64,000 nt of DNA from Bradyrhizobium sp. CCGE-LA001. Lineage in GTDB: Bacteria; Pseudomonadota; Alphaproteobacteria; Rhizobiales; Xanthobacteraceae. Of the stretch, positions 43,152 to 52,402 are shown in pieces. Positions within the stretch are counted from its first letter, which is position 1. Each line of letters starts with the position of its first letter. Position numbers and translations under genes: made by a program. The DNA lies in the NCBI RefSeq assembly GCF_000296215.2, contig NZ_CP013949.1, positions 5,945,501-6,009,500 of the forward strand. The letters run 5' to 3'. Under the pieces are notes generated by a model. It was not told where the DNA came from. It saw only the letters and a program-made list of their open reading frames with translations, and did not search any database.

Positions 43152-44288
43152 ATGGCTCTTTCGCGCAAGCTGCTTCTGCTGATCGCAAGCCTCCTCATGG
43201 CCGGCGCGCCTGCACGTGCCGCAGAATTCTACACCGAGGATTTGCGCATCCCCATGGCGGAGGCGGGGCCGCAGGGGCTGGAGGCATTCCTGGTGCGGCC
43301 GGCCGGGACGAAGCGCTATCCGCTCGCGCTGCTCAGCCACGGCTCGCCGCGCAAATTCGACGACCGCGCGGCCATGTCGGCGCACAAATATTACGGCGTC
43401 GCGCTCGAATATGCCCGGCGTGGCTTCGCCGCGCTGGTGGTGATGCGGCGCGGCTACGGCACCTCGCCCGGCGGGCGCGTCGATAGTCTGGGCGGATGCA
43501 CGAAGGCTGCCTATCTGCCGGCGAGCGCGGTCGCGGTCGCCGATCTGCGCGCGGCGATCGATGCGATGGCGCGCCGGGCCGACGTCACGACGACGGGCAT
43601 GATCGCGGCCGGCCATTCCGCCGGCGGGCTCGCCACCGTCGCGCTCACCGCGCAGGCGCCACCCGGCCTCGCCGCCGCGATCAGCTTTGCCGGCGGCCGC
43701 GGCTCGCGCGACGATGACGACATCTGCAATCCGGAGGGACTGGTGCAGGCCTTCGCCAGCTTCGGCAGGACCTCGCGCGTGCCGATGCTGTGGGTCTATG
43801 CGAGCAACGATTCCTTTTTCGGCCCCGATCTCGCGCGCCGTCTTCATGACGGGTTTCGCGCCAGCGGCGGTAACGCGACATTCATCGCAGCACCGGCTTA
43901 CGGCGAGGACGGCCATTACCTCTATTCGGTCGCCGGCCGCCCGCAATGGACGCCCTATGTCGACACATTCCTGCGCGAGCGCGGCCTCGTCGGCCGCGAC
44001 ATTCTTGGACCACCCGATCCCCTGCCGCCGCCGCGCCAGCTCAGCGAGGCCGCGCGTGCCGAGTTCGCGCGCTATCTCGCCAGCATGCTGCCGCACAAGG
44101 CCTTTGCGGTGTCACCGAGCGGCGGCTACGGCTGGCGTGCGGGACGCACGACGGCCGAAGAGGCCCGGCGCGACTCGCTCGCGGCCTGCATGAAATGGTC
44201 GCCCACCTGCACGATTTATGCAGTCGGCGACCGCTTGGCCGACCCCGCGCTGGGACCTGCGACGGACCAAAGCGCCCGCGCGCGATAG
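43152..44288 (+). CDS. exported alpha/beta hydrolase (dienelactone hydrolase-like)
   Basis: 378 residues: a signal peptide (MALSRKLLLLIASLLMAGAPARA) and an alpha/beta hydrolase core at about 40-290. The oxyanion region is LLSHGSPRKFDD and the nucleophile Ser is in AAGHSAGGLATV. The Asp and His are plausibly in VYASNDSFF and YGEDGHYLYS. A C-terminal ~90-residue tail (SEAARAEFARYLASMLPHKAFAVS, in part) has a pattern sometimes seen in bacterial exported hydrolases of unknown substrate. Monocistronic or possibly read through into the transglycosylase gene 48 bp downstream. Confidence 0.8.
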   Translation: MALSRKLLLLIASLLMAGAPARAAEFYTEDLRIPMAEAGPQGLEAFLVRPAGTKRYPLALLSHGSPRKFDDRAAMSAHKYYGVALEYARRGFAALVVMRRGYGTSPGGRVDSLGGCTKAAYLPASAVAVADLRAAIDAMARRADVTTTGMIAAGHSAGGLATVALTAQAPPGLAAAISFAGGRGSRDDDDICNPEGLVQAFASFGRTSRVPMLWVYASNDSFFGPDLARRLHDGFRASGGNATFIAAPAYGEDGHYLYSVAGRPQWTPYVDTFLRERGLVGRDILGPPDPLPPPRQLSEAARAEFARYLASMLPHKAFAVSPSGGYGWRAGRTTAEEARRDSLAACMKWSPTCTIYAVGDRLADPALGPATDQSARAR

Positions 44289-44336
44289 CTTTGCTGCAAG
44301 GCCGGTTTGTTAACTCCAAAGCTCTATCAGAGGCCC

Positions 44337-45143
44337 ATGCCGGGGGATCGGACAGTCTTCAATCTGAATGCGACGTGGAGACGATTGGCGCTCGCCGTGC
44401 TCCTGTGGGCCCCGATCTGTGCGCATGCCGAGGACGGCGGCCCGGACGAGCCGCGCACGACGGCGGCGCTCCCCGACGGCGGGACCGAGCTTGGCGCCGG
44501 CGAAACGCCGGCCTCCCGCGCCGCGATCCGAAAGATCATCGAGCGGGAGACCGCGCAGACAAACTTGCCTGCCGATATCGCCGAAGCGGTCGTCTTCGTC
44601 GAAAGCGGCTACAACCCCGCCGTGATCGGCAGCGTCGGCGAGATCGGGCTGATGCAGGTGCGGCCCGAGACCGCGGCGATGCTGGGATTCCGCGGAAGCC
44701 ATGCGGAGCTGGCGGAGCCTGACATCAACATCCAATACGGCGTTCTTTATCTCAGCCGCGCCTGGCGTCTTGCCGGCGGGGACCTCTGCCGCGCGCTCAT
44801 GAAATATCGGGCCGGTCACGGCGAGGAAGCGATGACGCCGCGGTCGCAAGTCTATTGCAACCGGGCCCGCAACCGTCTTCTCGCGATGAATTCGAAGGCG
44901 CTGGATGCCGAAGCCGCGGCCGTTCCGGATCCGGCGCCGCGGCCAGCTCCCGCAGCGCCTGCGCCAGCTACGGCCAAACAGGCGAGCTCCCCGAAGATGT
45001 CGGCGCCGCCCAAGGCCGTCTATGCCCGCTATCGTCAGGGCACGGCCGCCGCCAGCCGCGCCTATTGGGCCGCACACGAGGCCCGCGTCAGCCGGATCAA
45101 GGCCCGCATCGAAGCAAAGTGGAAGCGGGTCGCATCGCGCTGA
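44337..45143 (+). CDS. exported lytic transglycosylase (SLT domain)
   Basis: 268 residues with a membrane/signal segment (LALAVLLWAPICAHA). The SLT domain at about 60-190 has the catalytic Glu in VVFVESGYNPAVIGSVGEIGLMQVRPETA. It cleaves the glycan strands of peptidoglycan. After residue 190 follows a Pro/Ala-rich linker and a basic C-terminus (ARVSRIKARIEAKWKR). The ATG at 44337 has AGAGG four bases upstream; a TTG at 44307 would add ten residues. Confidence 0.87.
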   Translation: MPGDRTVFNLNATWRRLALAVLLWAPICAHAEDGGPDEPRTTAALPDGGTELGAGETPASRAAIRKIIERETAQTNLPADIAEAVVFVESGYNPAVIGSVGEIGLMQVRPETAAMLGFRGSHAELAEPDINIQYGVLYLSRAWRLAGGDLCRALMKYRAGHGEEAMTPRSQVYCNRARNRLLAMNSKALDAEAAAVPDPAPRPAPAAPAPATAKQASSPKMSAPPKAVYARYRQGTAAASRAYWAAHEARVSRIKARIEAKWKRVASR

Positions 45144-45156
45144 TCGCGATCTATCG

Positions 45157-45972
45157 TTAAAGTCGTTCGCTGAGCGCGAGCTTGTAGCCGACGCCGGTGA
45201 CGGTCGCGATCACGGGCGTGCCGCTGCCGACGAGCTTGCGACGCAGCCGCGCCACCAGCGCATCGACCGTGCGGATGTCGACCTCGGCCTGACGATTGCT
45301 GACCACCTCGATCAGATAATCGCGGCTGAGCGGCCGGCCGTCGGCGCCGACCAGCGCGGCGAGCAGATCGAATTCGGCGCGGGTCAATGCCACCGGCTTG
45401 CCGTCGCCGCCGAGCAGCTCGCGCCGGGTCAGATCGATGATCCAGTCGCCGAAGGCGATCGAATTGTGGTTGCGTGCCGCCTTGCGGTCGATCGAGCGCC
45501 GCCGCAGCACGCTGCGCGCGCGCGCGAGCAGGTCGCGCAGATTGATCGGCTTGGTGACGTAGTGGTCGCCAGCGATCTCGAGGCCGAGGATGCGATCGAC
45601 GTCGGTGTCGCGGCGCGTCACGAAGATGATGCCGGCGTTGCTGGTGGCCTGGATCTCCTTGGCGAGCTCGAAGCCGTCGCCGTCGGGCAGCTGCACGTCG
45701 AGGAAGACGAGATCGGTGCGCGCGCGCAGGGCCTGGCGGCACTCCGCGCAGGAGCCGGCGCCGACCACGTCGAAATTGTTGTCGTTGAAATAGCCGACCA
45801 GCATCGTCCGTGTCACCGGATCGTCTTCGACGACGATCAGCCGCTCGCGGCCGCTAGGACGCAATTCCTGACGTGCGGAATCAGCCACGATGTTGGATGC
45901 CCTGTGTGCTCGCGGCCCCGCCTGAAGATTCAGGTCGTCGCGCAATGCGCCGCCATGTGAACGACCATTCAC
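45157..45972 (-). CDS. OmpR/TorR-type response regulator, orphan
   Basis: 271 residues. The receiver domain (about 43-158) has the acidic pair in VVEDDPVT, the phospho-acceptor Asp in LVFLDVQLPDGDG, the Thr in IIFVTRRD and the Lys in HYVTKPIN. The C-terminal winged helix (about 170-268) has LTRAEFDLLAALVG and the terminal VTGVGYKL. An N-terminal extension of about 40 residues precedes the receiver; the start (GTG at 45972) is the least certain point. No histidine kinase gene is adjacent, so the partner is unknown. Confidence 0.88.
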   Translation of the reverse strand: MNGRSHGGALRDDLNLQAGPRAHRASNIVADSARQELRPSGRERLIVVEDDPVTRTMLVGYFNDNNFDVVGAGSCAECRQALRARTDLVFLDVQLPDGDGFELAKEIQATSNAGIIFVTRRDTDVDRILGLEIAGDHYVTKPINLRDLLARARSVLRRRSIDRKAARNHNSIAFGDWIIDLTRRELLGGDGKPVALTRAEFDLLAALVGADGRPLSRDYLIEVVSNRQAEVDIRTVDALVARLRRKLVGSGTPVIATVTGVGYKLALSERL

Positions 45973-46187
45973 GACCTGTTCGAGCCCCCGAAATTGCCTG
46001 CCGCGATACTAGGCGTGTTGTGATGCCCAAACAATATTGCTCATGGTCTTGTCACATTAAGTATGAATTGCCCCACAATTCTCATCCCGCGCACCATCGC
46101 GCAGGACCACCCGCTACTTCGGAATGACCGATTTCGTGTTATCGGTAGCGCTTTGGGAGGACGAAGACCTTGGCGCGTCACCCGGCC

Positions 46188-47078
46188 TCACGACGATCCG
46201 ACCTCGATGCGGAACGACAGGGACTCCTCCGCGCCCGGCGCGATGTGCATCAGTCCGGGCTTGTCGCTGAACTCGCCGGCAAAGCCGGCTGGGCTAGCAT
46301 AGCCGCGCCAGGGTTCGATGCAGAGGAACGGCGCGCCCGCCGGCTTCGACCAGACGCCGAGCTCGCGAAAGCCGCGCCATGACATCGTCAGCCATGTCCC
46401 GGTCGATGCGCCCTGGCCCGCGGCATAGCGAACCGAATTGCTGTCGATGCGCTCGAAGATGATGGCGTCGTCCGCGAACAGGGACTCGGACAAGGGAAGC
46501 ACGGCCCCTTTGATCGGGCTCGGCTCCGCTGCGGGCCGCAGCAATCCGCCATCGAGACGGCGGACGGGAGACGATTCCGCTTGCGCAAAGGTCAGCGCGT
46601 AGTCCTCTTTCACGCCTTCGGCTCGGAGCGGCCAGTTGAAGGCGGGATGGCCGCCGATCGAAGCCGGCAATGTCTCCTCGCCGGTGTTGGCGATGGTGAG
46701 CGTGAGGTCGAGGCCGGACTCGTCGATGGCATAGGCGGCCGACAGGCGGAACGCGAACGGATAGAGCGCGCGAGTCGCCGCGCTGTCTTCAAGCACGAGC
46801 GTGCAACGGCTCTCACCGCGCTCCGCCCACGCAAAGCGGCTGTCCCGCGCAAAGCCGTGCTGGGTCATCCGATAGGACTTGCCCCGGTGCCGCAATTCGT
46901 CATTGGCGAGACGTCCGACGATCGGAAACAGCAGCGGTGCGTGGCGCGGCCATTCCGGACCGGCCTGCCAGACGAACTCGAAACCGGCTCCGCCCGTCAG
47001 CGAGCACAGCTCGGCGCCGTGCGCCTTGACCGTCGCGGCGAGCCGGCCGCTTCGAAGCGTATAGGTATCATCGTTCAT
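46188..47078 (-). CDS. aldose 1-epimerase family (LacX-like) protein
   Basis: 296-residue galactose-mutarotase-fold protein. Seen are CSLTGGAGFEFVWQAGPEWPRHAPLLFPIVG at the N-terminus, HGFARDSRF with the first active His region, IGGHPAFNWPL with the second His, and CIEPWRGYASP with the acidic position. Members act on hexose 6-phosphates or other sugars; the substrate is not clear. It is divergent from the first glycosyltransferase of the polysaccharide locus, with a 184-bp shared upstream region. Confidence 0.84.
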   Translation of the reverse strand: MNDDTYTLRSGRLAATVKAHGAELCSLTGGAGFEFVWQAGPEWPRHAPLLFPIVGRLANDELRHRGKSYRMTQHGFARDSRFAWAERGESRCTLVLEDSAATRALYPFAFRLSAAYAIDESGLDLTLTIANTGEETLPASIGGHPAFNWPLRAEGVKEDYALTFAQAESSPVRRLDGGLLRPAAEPSPIKGAVLPLSESLFADDAIIFERIDSNSVRYAAGQGASTGTWLTMSWRGFRELGVWSKPAGAPFLCIEPWRGYASPAGFAGEFSDKPGLMHIAPGAEESLSFRIEVGSS

Positions 47079-47262
47079 GCACGCGACATCTACACGGCGA
47101 CCTCATATGCAGCAAGGCGGCGCCAGCCATGCAGGCGTGGCCTCGGCACCTGCGGAGCTGCGTCATATTTCTGTACCTAACGGTTGCTCCTGTGCACCTC
47201 GTCCACCCCGCCCGCCACCAGCGTGTCCGGCGCGGACTCCGATCAACCATCGTGGTAGCCAA

Positions 47263-48366
47263 TTGAAATTCTTCATCAACGGCCGCTTTCTGTCGCAAAA
47301 GCTCACCGGAGTTCAGCGCTATGCCGCCGAAATCGTCAAGGCGATCGACGCGCAGCTGGCGTCGGAGCAAACGCCCGCCTCGCTGCGGAATGCAGATTGG
47401 CAGTTGCTGACGCCGGTGGACGCGAGCGAGGAGCTCCAGCTCGAGCGAATCAAGATTCGCACCGTCGGCCGCTTGCGCGGACATGCCTGGGATCAAGTCG
47501 AGCTGGCGCGCGCCGCTGCGGGCGGCCGCTTGATCAGTCTTGCCAATGCAGGCCCGGTGTTCCATCGCGACCACATTGTCGTGATCCACGACGCACAGGT
47601 CTTTCGCAGGCCGGACTTCTTCAGCTGGCGCTATCTGGCAGTTCACCGCACCATGGGCCGGCTGCTGGCCCGGCACGCAAGCATCGCAACCGTATCGGCT
47701 TTTTCGCGCAAGGAGCTTGCGGAAGTGCTGCATCTGCCGGCCTCGGGGATCCCGATCTTCCCGAACAGTGCAGAACATTTCGCCACGACCAAGCCGGATC
47801 CCGGCATCATCGCCAGACTTGGACTTCAGCCGCAGAGGTTCTTTCTCTACGTGGGATCGAGGACCAAGAACAAGAATCTTGCCGTTGCGATCCGCGCCAT
47901 CCAGCTGCTGGATCGCCCTGACGTTCCCCTGGTCATCGTCGGCGGCGACAACAGCAAGGTATTTCAGGATAATTCGGCGGAAGGCGCCGCCGGCCTGCTG
48001 CTGGCCGGGCGTCTGACGGACAGCGAGATCGCAGCGCTCTATGCGCAGGCATCGGCATTCGTGTTTCCCTCGCTCTATGAAGGGTTCGGTGTGCCGCCGC
48101 TCGAAGCCATGCTGTTCGGTTGCCCGGTCATCGCCTCGACGGCCGATGCCGTCGTGGAGACGTGTGGTGATGCGGCTGCGTATTTTCGCGCCAGCGATGC
48201 CGAAGCTTTGAAGCAACTCATGCTCGAAAGATTGGCAGCCGGAGCCATTTCCGATCAGGAACGCATGAAGCAACAGGATCGCGTTGCATTCTACTCGTGG
48301 AAAAAATCGGGAAAGGCCTTGCTCGATCATCTCGCGGGGCCGGCGAACGTCGCCAGCGCTGCTTGA
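47263..48366 (+). CDS. GT4 glycosyltransferase 1 of the polysaccharide locus
   Basis: 367-residue GT-B fold glycosyltransferase, cytoplasmic face. The N-terminus KFFINGRFLSQKLTGVQRYAAEI is the acceptor-domain start of the mannosyltransferase-like group. The donor domain contains LYVGSRTKNKNLAVAIRA and the E-x7-E motif SLYEGFGVPPLEAMLFGCPV. The only sensible start is TTG at 47263; the frame continues upstream through Pro/Arg-rich non-coding sequence. It is the first gene of the locus. Donor sugar unknown. Confidence 0.85.
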   Translation: MKFFINGRFLSQKLTGVQRYAAEIVKAIDAQLASEQTPASLRNADWQLLTPVDASEELQLERIKIRTVGRLRGHAWDQVELARAAAGGRLISLANAGPVFHRDHIVVIHDAQVFRRPDFFSWRYLAVHRTMGRLLARHASIATVSAFSRKELAEVLHLPASGIPIFPNSAEHFATTKPDPGIIARLGLQPQRFFLYVGSRTKNKNLAVAIRAIQLLDRPDVPLVIVGGDNSKVFQDNSAEGAAGLLLAGRLTDSEIAALYAQASAFVFPSLYEGFGVPPLEAMLFGCPVIASTADAVVETCGDAAAYFRASDAEALKQLMLERLAAGAISDQERMKQQDRVAFYSWKKSGKALLDHLAGPANVASAA

Positions 48367-48609
48367 AATTCGACACAGCTCGCCTCTCGCGCGCATTGGT
48401 GTTGCTCAAACGTTTTGCAACTCGCTGCCTTCCGCGCGGTTCCATGAAACTTTTTTTCCAAGCGCCACGCGCGCGAGAGCTTGGCGCAACATCACCACAT
48501 CGCTGCCCCATTATCGCTACGTATTCGAGGAACTGTGTTTCGCACTAGCGAACACAGAACAGGGATACAGATGTCCGGCTCTCCCACGCGGCCTTATGGA
48601 AGGCAAACG

Positions 48610-49749
48610 ATGAAAGTGCTGCACATCGCCGAGACGATCCGTGGCGGGATTGCGAGCTACCTGAACGAGTTGCACCCCGAGCAACAAGCGAGCTTCGGCG
48701 CCGAGAACGTGCACTATGTCGTGCCTTCGGACCATCGTAGCGACCTCGGCGCGATCGATGACAGCCAGATCACGATGTTCGAGCGATCGGGCCGCGGTGT
48801 CTCCGGGCTCTTCCAGATGTTGCGCGCGAGCATGCAGGCGCTGGACGCCTTTCGGCCCGACGTGGTGCATCTGCATTCCTCGTTTGCCGGACTCGTGCTC
48901 CGCCCCGCGCTGGCGGCCCGCTCGGACGGACCGCGCGTCGTCTATTGTCCGCATGGCTGGGCGTTTTCGCGCGAGACCGGTCGCTTCAGTCATCTCCTGA
49001 CCAAGGCGGCGGAAAATCTCCTTGCACGAACGTCGGACCGAATCATCTGCATCTCCGGCGACGAGTTCAACGAAGCGGTGCGCGCCGGCATTCCTGCCGA
49101 GCGCCTCACCCTCGTCCACAACGGCATCTCGAAGAGCCGCACGCCGCAGCCCGTCGCGGCTGACTGGACCTCCAAGAAGGTCAAGGTCCTTTTCATCGGA
49201 CGCTTGGACCGTCAGAAGGGCTTCGATCTGCTGATCGAAGCAGCGCGCTCGCTCGAGGATGTGCTGGACATCCGCATGATCGGCGCCTCCGTCGTCAACA
49301 AATACGAAGGCCCGGAGGTCCCGTCCAACGTGTCCCTGCTGGGCTGGCTCGATCGCCCGACCATCGAGACCCAGCTCGAGGCCGCCGACCTCGTCGTGAT
49401 TCCGTCACGATGGGAAGCCTTCGGCCTCGTCGCGCTGGAAGCGATGCGCGCGGCCAAGCCCATCCTGGCGTTCCGCAGCGGCGCATTGCCCGAGATCGTC
49501 GTCGATGGCGTGACCGGCGTGCTTTGCGAGCCCGTCGCGGTCCAGCCGCTCGTGGATGGTTTCCGGCGCGCACTCGATCTCGATCTCAAGGTACTCGGAC
49601 AGCGCGGCTACGACCGGTTCAAGCAGTATTATGACGTTCAGAAGACGCATGGACAATTGCAGCAGGTCTATGCCGACCTCCTCCAGGGCGAGCGGACGCC
49701 GGTCGAGGCCAAGGCGGGACTGCAATCGGATCTCTCCAAGAATTTCTGA
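48610..49749 (+). CDS. GT4 glycosyltransferase 2
   Basis: 379-residue GT-B glycosyltransferase starting MKVLHIAETIRGGIASYLNEL, which has the Gly-rich acceptor loop. The middle contains VVYCPHGWAFSRETGRFS and RIICISGDEFNEAV. The donor domain has FIGRLDRQKGFDLLIEAA and the E-x7-E motif SRWEAFGLVALEAMRAAKPI. The ATG at 48610 has GAAGG upstream; an in-frame ATG at 48571 is an alternative. Its stop overlaps the ATG of the PslG-like gene (TGATG), so the two are translationally coupled. Confidence 0.88.
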   Translation: MKVLHIAETIRGGIASYLNELHPEQQASFGAENVHYVVPSDHRSDLGAIDDSQITMFERSGRGVSGLFQMLRASMQALDAFRPDVVHLHSSFAGLVLRPALAARSDGPRVVYCPHGWAFSRETGRFSHLLTKAAENLLARTSDRIICISGDEFNEAVRAGIPAERLTLVHNGISKSRTPQPVAADWTSKKVKVLFIGRLDRQKGFDLLIEAARSLEDVLDIRMIGASVVNKYEGPEVPSNVSLLGWLDRPTIETQLEAADLVVIPSRWEAFGLVALEAMRAAKPILAFRSGALPEIVVDGVTGVLCEPVAVQPLVDGFRRALDLDLKVLGQRGYDRFKQYYDVQKTHGQLQQVYADLLQGERTPVEAKAGLQSDLSKNF

Positions 49750-51089
49750 TGGCTCCACGGCTCCCACGCACCTTGGTTCGCGACAGTCTCCGCCTCGCAA
49801 GCCTCATCGCATCCGTTCTCCTGCCGGTCTCCGTCTGCGCACAGCAGGCGCAACCGCTCGATGCCCGATTCCTGCTCGGGGTCGGCACGCATCAGGGGCT
49901 GGGCGGCCCGGTGAGCGCGCGCGGATACGTGCCATCTGAGAACATCGCGCAGATCAAGCAACTCGGCCTCAACGCCTTTCGCGATGATTTTCCCTGGTCC
50001 GATTTCGAGATTGGGGGACGCCGGATGGGTTTCACGCCCCGCCTCGGCAGGCTCGAAGCGCAGGTGAAGTCCGGCGTCGCCCGTCCTCTCCTGATCCTCG
50101 CCTTCGGCCATCATCTCGTTCCGAATTCCTCGCCACCGACGACCGACGAGGCGCGGCAGCGGTTCGCCGATTATGCGGCGGCGGCGGCGCAATCGGTCGT
50201 GGCGCAGCATCCGCTCTTCGAGCTCTGGAACGAATGGAACCTGGCGGCAAAGAAAGATCCTGCGTTCTCGCCGGAAAACTATCTGGCGCTCGCGCAAGTC
50301 GCTCGCCCGGCGGTCAAGCGCGTTGCACCGCATGCGCCTTTCCTTGTCGGGGCGCTCGGCGACGATCTGGGCTGGACGTGGACCGAGAAGATGCTGCGGA
50401 CCGGCATTCTTCAATATGCGGACGGAGCATCGATCCATCTCTACAATTTCTGCATGGGCCCGAGCAAACGCACGTCGGCGGAAATCATCGAGAGGCTGAC
50501 GGCGTTTCACCGCCTGGTCGGCCAGGCGAGCGGAAACCCCGACTTCCCGATCTATGTCACCGAGACCGGCTGGACCACGGCCGCTTCCAATAAATGCGGC
50601 GTCAGCGAACAGGCCCAGGCCGACAATACGGCGCAACTCATTCTGTGGACATCGACCGCGGCGCGCTGGCTCAAAGGAATGTGGTTCTACGAGCTCAAGG
50701 ACAGTGGAAAGGACCCAGCGGACCTGGAGCACAATTTCGGACTCTATCATTTCGACAACTCACCAAAGCCGGTCGCCTGCGCGGCTCAGGGCGCCTGGGC
50801 CTTCATTCGCTCCAGCCTGAGTGCCGAGCGACGCGAACTCGCCAGCGGCGTCGTGTCGATCAATGCATCGACGGCGTCCGGCGGCAGAATAGCGGTCTGG
50901 TCCGAGACTCCGGACCGCCGCTACGAGATCCGGCTCAAGGGCGATCAGCAAGGCGCGAGCTTTGCCATGCCGTGCGACCAGACGGCAAAGCCTGCGTCCG
51001 GGGTCTGGATCCCCGTCTCGAGCACACCGGTCCTGATTGCAGCCAATGACAGTGCCGTTCCCGCCCTGGAGATAAGGCCGGCGCGGTAA
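49749..51089 (+). CDS. exported PslG-like glycoside hydrolase (clan GH-A type)
   Basis: 446 residues: a signal peptide (about 1-31, ending SVCAQ) and a TIM-barrel glycosidase. The acid/base is probably E162 in ELWNEWN and the nucleophile E272 in YVTETGWTT, the usual strand-4 and strand-7 glutamates of clan GH-A. The layout and its place between glycosyltransferases resemble PslG (GH39) of the Pseudomonas Psl locus. A beta-sandwich tail follows (about 370-446). It probably cuts the newly made polysaccharide in the periplasm. It is coupled to GT2 by a TGATG overlap. Family number is inference. Confidence 0.8.
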   Translation: MAPRLPRTLVRDSLRLASLIASVLLPVSVCAQQAQPLDARFLLGVGTHQGLGGPVSARGYVPSENIAQIKQLGLNAFRDDFPWSDFEIGGRRMGFTPRLGRLEAQVKSGVARPLLILAFGHHLVPNSSPPTTDEARQRFADYAAAAAQSVVAQHPLFELWNEWNLAAKKDPAFSPENYLALAQVARPAVKRVAPHAPFLVGALGDDLGWTWTEKMLRTGILQYADGASIHLYNFCMGPSKRTSAEIIERLTAFHRLVGQASGNPDFPIYVTETGWTTAASNKCGVSEQAQADNTAQLILWTSTAARWLKGMWFYELKDSGKDPADLEHNFGLYHFDNSPKPVACAAQGAWAFIRSSLSAERRELASGVVSINASTASGGRIAVWSETPDRRYEIRLKGDQQGASFAMPCDQTAKPASGVWIPVSSTPVLIAANDSAVPALEIRPAR

Positions 51090-51124
51090 ACGCGATTTTT
51101 TTTACTAAAGATGAGGTTGACGCG

Positions 51125-52402
51125 ATGAAAGTTCTTTTGACGTCCACGCTTTATCCGACGCCTCAAGCCCCAAAGATCGTCGGCGGCGCAGAGATCTTCG
51201 CGCGACGTTTCGCCGAAGGCCTGGCGCAGCGCGGCGACGAGGTGGAGGTGATCCGGACCGCATCCACGCCCGATCAGGCGCGCGAAACCTGCAACGGCAT
51301 CAACGTCTATTCCGCGCCGGTGCAGAACGTCTACGCGCCCTTCACCGAGCAGAAGAACGTCGCCTTGCGCAGCATCTGGCACGCCGTCGACGACTGGCAG
51401 ATGCAGGCTCCCTTGATCGCCGAGCGCATCCGGGCTTTCAAGCCGGACGTCTTGCACTCCAACAATTTGTCGGGCCTCACCACCGCGATCTGGCGCGTCG
51501 CCGCCCAGCTCGGCGTTCCCGTGCTTCATACGCTGCACGACTATTATCTGACCTGCCCGCGCTGCTCGCGCTTCGACAAGGGAAGGTCTTGCGAGCACAC
51601 CTGCACGAGCTGCGGAATCCTGACCTTTCATCGCAAGCGGGCCACGCATTGGCTCAGCGCCGTGGTCGGCGTGAGCGAGCGCGTGCTGTCGATCCACACC
51701 GACATGGGCATGTTCGCAGAGACGCCGATCCGTACCGTGATCCGCAACGCCTCGACCGAGCCGCCGCGTGAACCCTATCCACGTCCGGTCTGCACCACCG
51801 AGGTGACGTTCGGATTCATCGGTCGCCTCACGGAGGAAAAGGGCATCGACAATCTGATGCGGGCGCTTGCCATGCTGCCCCGTGATCGCATCCGGATGAT
51901 GATCGCCGGTCGCGTCAGCGACGAGGAACAACGGCGCCTCAAGGCGCTGGCGCCGGATGCGCGTATCGAGTTCATGGGATTCGTGGTGCCGGACGACTTC
52001 TACAAGCAGGTCGACGTGGTGATTGCCCCGTCGATCTGGCACGACCCTGGTCCGCTCGTCGTCGCCGACGCCAAGGCGGCCGGCAGGCCGCTGCTCGGAA
52101 CGCGCTTTGGCGGCATGCCCGAGGTGATCGAGCACGGCGTAACCGGCTGGCTGACCGAACCCGATCCGAAATCTCTTGCCAAGAGCATGCTGGACGTCGC
52201 GGCGGACCCCCACAAGATCGACGAGATCAGCCGGCGTCTCATTGCGGATACCAACAAGTGGATATTTTCCGACGTGCTGTCTGCATACAAGAACCTGTAT
52301 GAACAATTGCGAGAGCAGCGGATGTCGCACTTGCGCGCGGCAACGACTGAAGCATCGAAAGCACCGGCCATCGTCGGCAAGGAGCGCCTCTTTCCGCGAT
52401 GA
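51125..52402 (+). CDS. GT4 glycosyltransferase 3 with Cys-rich insert
   Basis: 425-residue GT-B glycosyltransferase: MKVLLTSTLYPTPQAPKIVGGAEIFARRFAEGL at the N-terminus and FIGRLTEEKGIDNLMRAL in the donor domain. Two oddities stand out. The insert HDYYLTCPRCSRFDKG ... CEHTCTSCGIL carries five cysteines and could bind a metal. The usual E-x7-E donor motif reads WHDPGPLVVADAKAAG, with Asp at both positions. A short leader precedes it (36 bp after the PslG-like stop), and it overlaps the next gene by four bases (ATGA). Confidence 0.85.
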   Translation: MKVLLTSTLYPTPQAPKIVGGAEIFARRFAEGLAQRGDEVEVIRTASTPDQARETCNGINVYSAPVQNVYAPFTEQKNVALRSIWHAVDDWQMQAPLIAERIRAFKPDVLHSNNLSGLTTAIWRVAAQLGVPVLHTLHDYYLTCPRCSRFDKGRSCEHTCTSCGILTFHRKRATHWLSAVVGVSERVLSIHTDMGMFAETPIRTVIRNASTEPPREPYPRPVCTTEVTFGFIGRLTEEKGIDNLMRALAMLPRDRIRMMIAGRVSDEEQRRLKALAPDARIEFMGFVVPDDFYKQVDVVIAPSIWHDPGPLVVADAKAAGRPLLGTRFGGMPEVIEHGVTGWLTEPDPKSLAKSMLDVAADPHKIDEISRRLIADTNKWIFSDVLSAYKNLYEQLREQRMSHLRAATTEASKAPAIVGKERLFPR

